Shown piece after piece: positions 7,985 to 15,196 of a stretch of 64,000 bases of DNA. How positions within the stretch are numbered: the first letter of the stretch is position 1; every line of letters starts with the position of its first letter. The notes below the pieces were generated by a model, which did not search any database, was not told the DNA's origin, and saw only the letters and a program-made list of their open reading frames with translations. Source of the stretch: Bradyrhizobium ivorense (lineage in GTDB: Bacteria > Pseudomonadota > Alphaproteobacteria > Rhizobiales > Xanthobacteraceae). The stretch lies in NCBI RefSeq assembly GCF_900696085.1, contig NZ_CAADFC020000016.1, positions 620,001 to 684,000 of the forward strand, given 5' to 3'. The translations under genes and the position numbers were made by a program.

Positions 7985-8551
7985 ATGACTGAAAGCAAGG
8001 GCGACGTCTGGATCGCCGCCGGCTTTGCCGAACTCGCCCATAGCGGGGTCGACGGCGTCCGGGTCGAGGTGCTGGCGAAGAATCTCGGCGTCACCAAGGG
8101 CGGCTTTTATCGCCGCTTCCGCGATCGCGCCGCGCTGCTCGAGGCGATGCTGGTGCGCTGGCGGGACGGGCGCATCGCGGCGATCGAGAAGCAGACCGCG
8201 CTCGACGGCGCCAGCGCGCGCGAGCGGCTGAAGGCGATCATCACGCTGTATACCGAGCGCATGAACACCGAGGCGATGGCAATCGAGCTTGCGATCCGGC
8301 AGTGGGCGCGCACCGACGAGGCTGCCGCCGCCGCGGCTGCAAGCGTCGACGCCGCGCGGCTGAAGAATGTCGGCCAGCTCTATCGCGCCACCGGGCTGTC
8401 GACTGAAGAGGCCGATGCGCAGGCGTTCCTGTTCTACGGCTTCCTGTTCGGCCAGAGCCTGCTGTTTCCCGACCGCGGCCCGCGCAAACGCGCGCAACTA
8501 CTGGCCCAGTCGGCCGACAAGCTGCTCGCGGATGACCAGTGGGGCCGGTAG
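7985..8551 (+). CDS. TetR/AcrR-family transcriptional regulator
   Basis: A 188-residue protein with an N-terminal helix-turn-helix (about residues 10-50: ELAHSGVDGVRVEVLAKNLG, then TKGGFYRRFRDRAALLEAM) and a helical C-terminal ligand domain. A CGGAGA ribosome site lies five bases before the ATG. It is divergent to the two thioesterase genes, with the palindromes in between, so it most likely represses them and itself and senses an acyl-CoA or related lipid. The ligand is not known. Confidence 0.88.
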   Translation: MTESKGDVWIAAGFAELAHSGVDGVRVEVLAKNLGVTKGGFYRRFRDRAALLEAMLVRWRDGRIAAIEKQTALDGASARERLKAIITLYTERMNTEAMAIELAIRQWARTDEAAAAAAASVDAARLKNVGQLYRATGLSTEEADAQAFLFYGFLFGQSLLFPDRGPRKRAQLLAQSADKLLADDQWGR

Positions 8552-8569
8552 GGCCGGCGCCGAATCAAA

Positions 8570-8593
8570 AGCGGCCGGCTTGCGCCGGCCGCT
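8570..8593. terminator. Hairpin between convergent genes
   Basis: Ten-base perfect arms (AGCGGCCGGC and GCCGGCCGCT) around a TTGC loop. It lies 18 bases after the TetR stop and 27 bases before the end of the convergent gene. An AAAA run precedes it, which gives a short T-run for minus-strand transcripts, so it may act in both directions. Confidence 0.7.
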
Positions 8594-8619
8594 CTGATCG
8601 AAAACGCGTAACGGCCGGC

Positions 8620-9111
8620 TCAGGCGCCCTTCAGGCGCTTGTTGCATTCGCTGTAGTAGCCGCCGCCCTTCTGAATCCACTTCAGGCCGCCATTGCCGCC
8701 GGTGGCCTTGTTGGCGTTGTACTGGTCGACGCAAGTATGCATGCGTCCCTTGCCTTCGGTCTCCTTGGCATATTTGGGATCGATGGCGCTCGGAAACACT
8801 GCCGGACCGCTCGGCGCTGCCGGTGCCGCAGCGGGAGCAGCTTCCTTCTTGGCCTCCTTCGGCGCGGCCGGAGCCGGCGCGGCGGCCGTCGGCGGCGGAG
8901 CGGCGGGCGCCGCAGCCGGCGTCGCGTCGGCGCCGCACTGCGCCTTGCGGAAGTCATTCCACTTCTGGCCGCCGAGGGTGCCGGCCGACTTTGCCGCCTG
9001 GTACTTGGCGCTGCACTCCTGCGCGGTCAGCGCCTGCGCCGGCGCGCTTGCCGCGAAGGCTGCGAAGCCCGACACCGCCATCACGCACAACAATCTGGTC
9101 TGAATGTTCAT
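8620..9111 (-). CDS. Secreted protein with duplicated Cys-containing repeats, unknown function
   Basis: A 163-residue protein. The start at 9111 gives a clean signal peptide ending at ASAPAQA. After it come two related modules, one near residues 30-58 (C, then GGQKWNDFRKAQC) and one near residues 125-160 (C, then GGLKWIQKG and C), joined by a long Ala/Pro-rich linker. Each module has a pair of cysteines that could form a disulfide. Similar small alanine-proline-rich secreted proteins are frequent in Bradyrhizobium. No enzymatic motif is visible. Confidence 0.7.
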   Translation of the reverse strand: MNIQTRLLCVMAVSGFAAFAASAPAQALTAQECSAKYQAAKSAGTLGGQKWNDFRKAQCGADATPAAAPAAPPPTAAAPAPAAPKEAKKEAAPAAAPAAPSGPAVFPSAIDPKYAKETEGKGRMHTCVDQYNANKATGGNGGLKWIQKGGGYYSECNKRLKGA

Positions 9112-9293
9112 CCCTGGTCTCCCTTTGGGGGGCATTGGAATTAAGACCATTATCCTAGCGCAACCCGAACTTGCGACAACGCGCTGGCGCGCCGCCCCGG
9201 CAAAATATTGTGGCGGCGGGACCGCCGCATGTTCATCCGCGGTTCATCATCGCCGCGCGACGGTTCGGCTCCTTTCCCGATGAGGTACCTGCC

Positions 9294-9575
9294 ATGACGA
9301 AGATTTCCTCGCTCGCGACCGTGACCGCGCTTGCCTCCGTGCTGCTGATGGGCGGCGCGTTCGCGCAAACGGCCGCGCCGGCCGCCAAGGATGCCGCCCC
9401 GCAGGCCACCGCGCCGGCCAAGGAGTCCAAGCCGCGCAGCGCCGCCTCGCTGGAATGCTCGAGGCAGGCCGACGAGAAGAAGCTGAAGGGCAAGGAGCGC
9501 AAGAAGTTTCGCAAGGCCTGCCTGAAGGAAGCCGGCGACAAGGCTGCGCCGGCGGCCGCACCGGCCAAGCAGTAA
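9294..9575 (+). CDS. PsiF-repeat secreted protein
   Basis: A 93-residue protein with a signal peptide (ending GGAFA), an Ala/Pro-rich linker, then one PsiF-type repeat in which CSRQADEKKLKGKERKKF is followed by RKACLKEAG. PsiF repeats are short two-cysteine modules first noted in a phosphate-starvation-induced E. coli protein; their function is unknown. I used the ATG at 9294, which opens directly into the signal sequence. It lies divergent to the other two-cysteine secreted protein. Confidence 0.82.
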   Translation: MTKISSLATVTALASVLLMGGAFAQTAAPAAKDAAPQATAPAKESKPRSAASLECSRQADEKKLKGKERKKFRKACLKEAGDKAAPAAAPAKQ

Positions 9576-9750
9576 TCGATCGGACCCGCTCGCGCCGGCG
9601 GACGACGCGAGATGGCGAGGCGGGACCGCCCCGACACATCGGGCGCGGTCCCTTCGCGTTGACGCGGCCTTGTCACAATCGATCGGCCGGCGCATTGCTG
9701 CATGGCGCTGCTGCAATTGTTCTACGGATGCGAATTTGCCATAAGATGCC

Positions 9751-10836
9751 GTGACCCAGCTCCCCGCATCTGTCGCGACAGCCATTCCTGACCGCGCCAA
9801 AGTCCTGAACGGGCTCGAGACTCTCGTCATCGGCACCGCCGGCGGCGTGCTATTCCTGTGGGCGGAATTGCCGGGCGGGCTGATCTCCGGCGCGATGGTC
9901 GCGGTCGCGATCGCCGCGCTGGCGGGACGGCCGCTCGCGGTGCCGGCGGTGCTGACGCAGGCGGTGCTGCTGCTGCTCGGCATCTCGCTGGGATCGCTGA
10001 TGTCGCAGCAACTCCTTCAACATATGAGCTCGTACCCGCTGACCATCGGCCTGCTCGCGCTCGCGACCTTCTGCTCGACCTTCGGCTCCAGCCTCTATCT
10101 GCAGCGCGTGCACGGCTGGGACCAGACCTCGGCCTTACTCGCCGGCAGCCCGGGCGCGCTGTCGCAGATCACCATCCTCGCCGCCGAAAAGGGCGCCGAT
10201 GTCGCCGCCATCGCCGTGGTGCAGACCATGCGCGTCATCATCCTGACCGCGGCGCTGCCGATGGTGCTGGCGCTGACCGGGGTGACCCATGCCGCGCCGC
10301 CGCCGCTGCCGACCACGGTCGCCTCGCCGTTCGGCCTTGCCGCACTGGTCGGCGCCTCGATCGGCGCCTCGCTGCTGCTGCGCTGGGTGAAATTTCCGGC
10401 AAGCTGGATGTTCGGCGCGATGCTCGCCTCCAGCCTGCTGCACGGCTCGGGCCTGGTCGATGGCGGCCTGCCGCCCTGGATCCGCAACGTCGCGCTGGTC
10501 GGCATCGGCGCGCTGATCGGCACCCGCTTCGCGCGGATGAAGACCTCTACTTTGCTCAGCCACATCAATGCCGGGCTCGGCTCGTTCGCGATCGCGATCC
10601 TGATCTCGGCGGTATTCGTCGCGGTGATCGCCTTCACCACCCATGTGCGGCTGGCCGACGTCGTGGTGGCGTTCGCGCCCGGCGCGATGGACGCCATGCT
10701 TGCGCTGGCGCTGACCCTGCACATCGACCCGATCTTCGTCGGCGCCCATCATCTGTCGCGCTTCGTGTTCGTCACGATCTCGACGCCGGGCATCATCCAT
10801 CTGTTCGGCCGCCCCCAGGACGACGTCGACGATTAG
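9751..10836 (+). CDS. AbrB-family (putative ammonia monooxygenase-annotated) membrane protein
   Basis: A 361-residue polytopic protein with about ten helices arranged as two repeats. The repeat motifs WAELPGGLISGAMVAVAIAA and FPASWMFGAMLASSLLHGSG mark the AbrB_memb family; the name ammonia monooxygenase often given to it is a misnomer. The conserved FAPGAMDAMLALALTL and GAHHLSRF segments are present near the end. It starts at a GTG with no obvious strong ribosome site. The function is probably transport or regulation at the inner membrane and cannot be specified. Confidence 0.85.
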   Translation: MTQLPASVATAIPDRAKVLNGLETLVIGTAGGVLFLWAELPGGLISGAMVAVAIAALAGRPLAVPAVLTQAVLLLLGISLGSLMSQQLLQHMSSYPLTIGLLALATFCSTFGSSLYLQRVHGWDQTSALLAGSPGALSQITILAAEKGADVAAIAVVQTMRVIILTAALPMVLALTGVTHAAPPPLPTTVASPFGLAALVGASIGASLLLRWVKFPASWMFGAMLASSLLHGSGLVDGGLPPWIRNVALVGIGALIGTRFARMKTSTLLSHINAGLGSFAIAILISAVFVAVIAFTTHVRLADVVVAFAPGAMDAMLALALTLHIDPIFVGAHHLSRFVFVTISTPGIIHLFGRPQDDVDD

Positions 10837-10890
10837 CCCTCCCAACCCGTCACCCTGAGAGGGTGTGAAGCTTTGTCCTCACCCACCACT

Positions 10891-10992
10891 GTCATCGCCC
10901 GGCTTGACCGGGCGATCCAGTACGCCGCGGCCTCTCGGTTCATTCCCTACTGCCTCTGGAATACTGGATCACCCGCATGCGCGGGTGATGAC
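10891..10992. repeat. Dispersed 100-bp repeat with GTCATC inverted ends
   Basis: Starts GTCATCGCCCGG, contains CGGGCGATCCAGTA and the mirror TACTGGATCACCCG, and ends CGGGTGATGAC. The outer and inner arms are inverted, so it can form a long hairpin. The pattern is characteristic of intergenic repeats in Bradyrhizobium-like genomes. Confidence 0.75.
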
Positions 10993-11018
10993 ACCGAGCA
11001 AAGTTGAGCAAACCAACC

Positions 11019-11127
11019 CGTCATCCAGAGGTGGCCGCTTCTTCAGCGGCCCTCGAAGGGTCGACGGCCCCGCCGGTGGCCGCGCATGCTTCGAGACGAC
11101 CGCGACGCGGCCTCCTCAGCATGACGG
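11019..11127. repeat. Second dispersed repeat block
   Basis: Runs from CGTCATCCAGAGGTGG to CTCAGCATGACGG with an internal TCTTCAGCGGCCCTCGAAGG segment. It is related in style to the block at 6837-6973. Together the two blocks occupy most of the 10837-11159 gap, in which I see no gene. Confidence 0.65.
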
Positions 11128-11159
11128 GATTGCTAGCGCGTGTAGGACGGGTCTGCGAA

Positions 11160-11696
11160 TCAGCCCCTGGCCGTCTTTGCGACACCCCAGGTGGCGATCG
11201 CGGCCATCAGGAGCGAGATCAGCACGTTGTAGCCGGCGAGCGAGATGCCGAGGAAGCGCCACTGCACCTCGTCGCAGCGGATCACCTTGACCTTGTCGAG
11301 CTGCTCGAGCAGCGAGCCGGCCTTGCTGAAATCCATCACCGGGCCGGAGCAATCGGTCGGTCCCGGCCAAAATCCCCATTCGACGCCGGCGTGGTAGGCC
11401 CCGAGCCCGGCATTGGCCAGCGCGGCGAGACCGAGGATCGCAAGCCCCGCCAGCAGCACCGGACGCGGCGCGCCCTTCGCCGCCGCGAACGCCACCACGG
11501 CGCCGAGCGGGACCGCGAGGTAATAGGCGTAGCGCTGCTCGAGGCAGAGCGGACAGGGCAGGATCTCCAGCACCAGCTGGAAGAACCAGGCGCCGGCCAA
11601 GGTCGCGGCCGCAATCACGGCGATCGCGGCGGCCGAGGTCAGCGCCGGATTGCCGGTGGCGGCGGCATGCGACTGATGGGCGGCGGCGAGCGTCAC
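11160..11696 (-). CDS. DsbB-family quinone-linked disulfide oxidoreductase
   Basis: A 178-residue four-helix membrane protein. The first active pair is C48/C51 (LPCPLCLEQR), and a second periplasmic cysteine pair lies in the loop containing TDCSGP and VIRCDE. It re-oxidises DsbA and passes electrons to quinone. I selected the GTG at 11696 because AGGAG lies eight bases upstream; the longer frame back to 11828 adds an Arg-rich stretch unlike the family. A DsbA homologue is at 4049-4726. Confidence 0.88.
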   Translation of the reverse strand: MTLAAAHQSHAAATGNPALTSAAAIAVIAAATLAGAWFFQLVLEILPCPLCLEQRYAYYLAVPLGAVVAFAAAKGAPRPVLLAGLAILGLAALANAGLGAYHAGVEWGFWPGPTDCSGPVMDFSKAGSLLEQLDKVKVIRCDEVQWRFLGISLAGYNVLISLLMAAIATWGVAKTARG

Positions 11697-11919
11697 GGCA
11701 GTTCTCCTGGCACTTCTCTCGGCAGGTCGCCTGCGGGCATCGTTCGGACGGGCCATGCTCGTTGAGGCCCCGGCCCTGCTCTCCCGGGTCGTATCGCGCG
11801 AAAATACCGCTGTCGAGGCGCGGGACAATCACATCCGCGCGGGTTGACCGCGACGGGCCGCCCGCTATAGTCCGCGCGCTTCGCAACCCTGGCCATTTTC
11901 CACGGCTCGGGCCATGAAG

Positions 11920-12004
11920 GCCCCTGTGGCGGAACTGGTAGACGCGCTCGACTCAAAATCGAGTTCCGCAAGGAGTGCTGGTTCGATTCCGGCCAGGGGC
12001 ACCA
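11920..12004 (+). tRNA. tRNA-Leu (anticodon CAA)
   Basis: The acceptor arms GCCCCTG (11920-11926) and CAGGGGC (11994-12000) pair. The D-arm carries the TGGTAGACGC class II pattern, the anticodon stem CTCGA/TCGAG encloses the loop CTCAAAA (anticodon CAA), there is a variable arm, and the T-arm loop is GTTCGATTC. ACCA is encoded at 12001-12004. It is the likely attachment site of the integrase downstream. Confidence 0.95.
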
Positions 12005-12214
12005 ACTAGGTCGTTCGGGCCCGTTCGCGAGCGTCCACAACCGTCCGCACAGCGCTCCAAGCCCTTGAAAAATAGGCACTTCTGCATAAGTCGGTGTTCG
12101 TCACCGTTTGTTCTCATCCGACCCCAGCCGCGCGATTTGTTGGTATTTTTGTTGGTATCGGGAGAACAGACGTTCACGGTGACTTCCGCTATTCCGAACG
12201 ATGGAATTGAGCAG

Positions 12215-13585
12215 ATGGCTCGCAAGAACGACGGCGCGTACGCAAACCCCAAGCAGATCAGGAGCGACGTCGACTGCCGCGCCGCCCGACCGAAATTCGG
12301 CGGCGGCGCGTGGAGCCCGGCCAAGATTTCCGACGTGACCGGCGGCGGCCTCTATCTATTCGTCACGCCCGACGTGAGTAGGCCCGGGCACGCTGCTTCC
12401 AAACTCTGGCGGATGAGCTACCGATTCCACGGCCGTCAGAAAACCTACTCCATTGGCCCTTACGGCAATGGCAGTGATGGCTCGTTCTCTCTTGCTGACG
12501 CGCGGCGCGAGCGCGACAAGGCCAAAGAGCAGCTTAAGGAAGGAAAAGATCCGAGCACCGAGAAGCAGCTGGACAAGCACAGGCGGGCGGCCGCCCGGTC
12601 TTTCGGGCAATGGGCGGACGAGTGGCTCGCGAAGAAGAAAGTGGAGAAAGTCAAACGCGGCAGGGTCGTAGCGGTGCGCGATCCCAAGACCATCGAGGTG
12701 CTTGAGCTTCGCGTCGGCTACGTCAAGGGCCGCTTCGGCAAGCTGTGCAGGCAGGACATTAAGCGTCCGGACGTGCTCGCTTTCATGCGTTCATATGAAG
12801 CCGACGGGAAGCTGGAAACCCGCGACCGCGTGCGCAGCATCGGTGAGCAAATCTGCGACTATGCCGATGTCGAAGGAGACGGCTACAATCCATTCCGTAA
12901 CCTGAATGGACAGATGATTGCGAACATTTCGACGCCGCGTCCTGGCGTCACCGAACCACGCGACGTGACGCGCGTTTTCAAGCTCATCAGCGTACCGTGG
13001 ACGAGAGCGAGGTTTAGTGACGTTGTTGGCCTTGCCTTACGCTTCGACGCGCTGACCGTTCCTCGCCCCGGGATGGTCAATGAAATGGAGTGGACCGAGG
13101 TCGATTGGGACACCGAACGCTGGACTGTTCCAGCCGCCAAGATGAAGACCGGCTGGGACCACGTCGTGCCTCTGTCACGCCAGGCACTTGCGATTCTTAG
13201 GAGCGTTCAGAAGCTAACGGGTCATCGCCGGTACGCGTTCTCCTGCTCCAGGGACACGCCGCTGTCGAACAACACGCTCAACAAGCGCTTACGGCTGCTT
13301 GGCATTGACACCAAGACTGAACATTGTGCCCACGGATTTCGGACCACCTTCTCGACCTTGTCTCACCACGAAGAGATCAAGGACGCCAAAGCGTGGGACG
13401 GTGATGTCGTCGAGCTGCAGCTCGCGCATCTCGATAGCTCTACCGTCGAAGGTCTCTACAAGAAGCACGGACCGCTCGCGCTGATCGGCTCGCGCACAAA
13501 GCTGATGCAGCATTGGGCCGATCGGATTGACCACTGGCTCAATCCCAAGAGGGTCATTCCGATCAAGGGAGGCGCGCAGCGCTGA
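12215..13585 (+). CDS. Tyrosine recombinase/integrase (P4-like) next to tRNA-Leu
   Basis: A 456-residue protein. The N-terminal part carries the DUF4102-like arm-binding domain (GGGLYLFVTPD, then a WRMSYRFHGRQKTYSIGPYG strand pattern), followed by a SAM-like core-binding region and a catalytic domain. Catalytic residues visible are an Arg in VPRPGMVNEMEW, the HGFR box, the later His in LAHLD and the Tyr in EGLYKKHG. The ATG at 12215 gives the usual length. Its position 210 bases downstream of an intact tRNA-Leu suggests integration there. No second copy of the tRNA-Leu 3' end was seen in the window. Confidence 0.9.
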   Translation: MARKNDGAYANPKQIRSDVDCRAARPKFGGGAWSPAKISDVTGGGLYLFVTPDVSRPGHAASKLWRMSYRFHGRQKTYSIGPYGNGSDGSFSLADARRERDKAKEQLKEGKDPSTEKQLDKHRRAAARSFGQWADEWLAKKKVEKVKRGRVVAVRDPKTIEVLELRVGYVKGRFGKLCRQDIKRPDVLAFMRSYEADGKLETRDRVRSIGEQICDYADVEGDGYNPFRNLNGQMIANISTPRPGVTEPRDVTRVFKLISVPWTRARFSDVVGLALRFDALTVPRPGMVNEMEWTEVDWDTERWTVPAAKMKTGWDHVVPLSRQALAILRSVQKLTGHRRYAFSCSRDTPLSNNTLNKRLRLLGIDTKTEHCAHGFRTTFSTLSHHEEIKDAKAWDGDVVELQLAHLDSSTVEGLYKKHGPLALIGSRTKLMQHWADRIDHWLNPKRVIPIKGGAQR

Positions 13586-13616
13586 GCGCGCGCCTATCAG
13601 GCTGATTAAGGCTTGG

Positions 13617-13883
13617 TCACGCCGAAATAGTTGTGCCCACAAGTTCAAGAAGCGATCGCACTATCACCAAGCGCCGACGCCCAATCGTTGTTGTGACAAG
13701 TTGGCCCGATCCAATCAACTCATAAAGCTTCGTGCGTCCCAAGCCCGTTACCGTGCAGGCCTCGTCCACCGTGCAGCTGAGTCGCTCCCGAAACGGGACC
13801 ACTTTCACGTCGCGATCGCTCGTAGGAGAAAGCGGGTTTCTGGGCGAGCTCCGCCCGTCCTCTTCCAATAGATCATCCGTCAT
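13617..13883 (-). CDS. Helix-turn-helix excisionase/AlpA-like protein
   Basis: An 88-residue protein with a winged-helix MerR/Xis-type domain: a SCTVDEACTVTGLGRTKLYE helix pair followed by GQLVTTTIGRRRLV as the wing. A strong AAGGAGAG site precedes the ATG. It is convergent to the integrase gene and probably acts as its directionality factor or as a small DNA-binding regulator of the element. Confidence 0.75.
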   Translation of the reverse strand: MTDDLLEEDGRSSPRNPLSPTSDRDVKVVPFRERLSCTVDEACTVTGLGRTKLYELIGSGQLVTTTIGRRRLVIVRSLLELVGTTISA

Positions 13884-14178
13884 AGCCTCTCCTTGTCACG
13901 AGAGCAGTCGCTTGATTACAGCACGCGGGAGACAGATCGGATTAGCAAAACCCAATAGTGAAGGCAGTTCAACAGCTCCGAAAATTTCACGGACTGAGCT
14001 GTGGCAATTTCAATCGAGTTACGCCACATGCACATCAAGCTCTGGCAAGCTTCGGCGCATGTGGTGAAACTGTTCAATAAGGCGTGAGCGGTCCAAGTAT
14101 CAAAGCTGCCTGCCGCGGAAGAACGAGAGAGAGTGTGTGTGAGTGAGTGATGCGCGAGGATATCACCAAGACGCATCA

Positions 14179-14232
14179 GTCCAACCGCTCATAACGGTCT
14201 GGTTGCAGGTTCGAGTCCTGCCGGGCCCACCA
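14179..14232 (+). tRNA. Detached 3' part of a CAT-anticodon tRNA (Met/Ile2 type), att-like remnant
   Basis: Anticodon stem ACCG/CGGT encloses the loop CTCATAA (anticodon CAT). It is followed by an intact T-arm (GCAGG, TTCGAGT, CCTGC), the acceptor strand CGGGCCC and ACCA. The 5' half (it would need GGGCCCG and a D-arm) is absent upstream. Such 3' tRNA pieces are what integrases leave at the far end of an inserted element. Confidence 0.75.
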
Positions 14233-14554
14233 AAAATATCAGTACCTTGCTTGGTCTTCGTTGTCCTCGGCGTGACCACCGCACCAGAAACCGCACCAGA
14301 TACGTGCACTTTTCGTTCGCACGCAAGTTCGAAGGCGTCGGGCGAACTCGCGTGTTGGTGAGTGGATACGACACTGCATCCACGATTCTCGCCTTTCCAG
14401 CCAACGGAGAAGGGCTGACAGGTGGCAGGCGCTTCCATGCAGTCGGGCGCGCGGCTTCTTGCTACCTGAGTGAATGTCGCGGGCAACAAAAGAACGGCCA
14501 CGGGGACGCTTCCCGTCGATTTCGTTGTGCTGTTCTTTGAACAACCCGGCCGCC

Positions 14555-14582
14555 AAAAGAAATAACAGAGCCTCCGGCTCTG
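14555..14582 (-). terminator. Rho-independent terminator-like hairpin, leftward
   Basis: CAGAGCC-TCC-GGCTCTG (14566-14582) read leftward is followed by TTATTTCTTTT. This fits a leftward terminator for transcripts coming from fixGHIS. Apart from this hairpin and the tRNA remnant I see nothing convincing in 14233-14654. Confidence 0.55.
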
Positions 14583-14654
14583 GAGTTGCTCTACGTCAAA
14601 CACTCCACGATCAAGCGCGTGATGATCGATCCACCGATTGGAGTGATTTGCGAC

Positions 14655-14894
14655 ATGCGTCGGATCTTCAACGCTTTGATTCGAAGGCTAGCCCGGTTCG
14701 GGTGGCACGACATCGCGTCGGCGCCGTCCGACTGCGTGATCGAGCTCGCGGTCGACGATCGACATCCGCTGGGCTTCCCCTGCATTCGGCATGCCGACGG
14801 ATGGTTAGATGCCACCACGATGCGCCCCATCGCTGTGTCGGCGACACACTGGCGCTACTGGCGGCCCGACGTGCTGCCGGTGTGCTGCTGCTGA
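14655..14894 (+). CDS. Small protein with FPC...GW...THWR.W signature, unknown function
   Basis: A 79-residue protein (ATG at 14655 with GGAG 11 bases upstream; an ATG at 14622 is possible). The core reads W..IA.AP.D..IELAV, then FPC, then GW and THWRYW. The same layout recurs in the 75-residue product of 25175-25402, so the two genes are paralogues flanking the fix oxidase block. The THWxxW ending recalls the DUF551 layout, but I cannot assign the family. It runs opposite to the fixGHIS operon. Confidence 0.6.
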   Translation: MRRIFNALIRRLARFGWHDIASAPSDCVIELAVDDRHPLGFPCIRHADGWLDATTMRPIAVSATHWRYWRPDVLPVCCC

Positions 14895-15028
14895 CGATGG
14901 CACCGCTGGTGCCATCAACCAACTACTGCGGTCACGGCAACGCTGGCAGACGGGCCGGACCAATCGTGCTGGCCCTTCGCCTGCACAGCGCTGCCCCTCG
15001 CATCCGCGGTTTCACTGGTGCATTTTCA

Positions 15029-15196
15029 CTACTTGGACCGGCCCTGACCGCCGACGGGCTCGTCGTCGGCAATGGCACGCCAGGCGGCGCCATCGAGGTC
15101 ATCGTATTGACCGCTCTTCAGTGACCAGAGAAACCCGAGCAAGCCGGCAAAGCCAAGTGCAAGAGCCAGCGGCACCAGGATAACCAGAACTTCCAT
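15029..15196 (-). CDS. fixS: cbb3 oxidase maturation protein CcoS/FixS
   Basis: A 55-residue protein (MEVLVILVPLALALGFAG start, then SLKSGQYDDLDGAAWR and a charged tail). One membrane helix followed by the conserved GQYDD-DG.A.R motif is diagnostic of CcoS, which is needed to insert cofactors into cbb3 oxidase. Its ATG shares one base with the fixI stop (TGATG), so it is translationally coupled as the last gene of fixGHIS. It was found by reading the sequence directly. Confidence 0.93.
   Translation of the reverse strand: MEVLVILVPLALALGFAGLLGFLWSLKSGQYDDLDGAAWRAIADDEPVGGQGRSK

Noticed and set aside
14127..14149. GAGTGTGTGTGAGTGAGTGA simple repeat
   Set aside because: Short low-complexity run without clear function.
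14163..14603. 146-codon frame on the minus strand over the tRNA remnant
   Set aside because: It translates the tRNA 3' piece and has no family features; a common false call.
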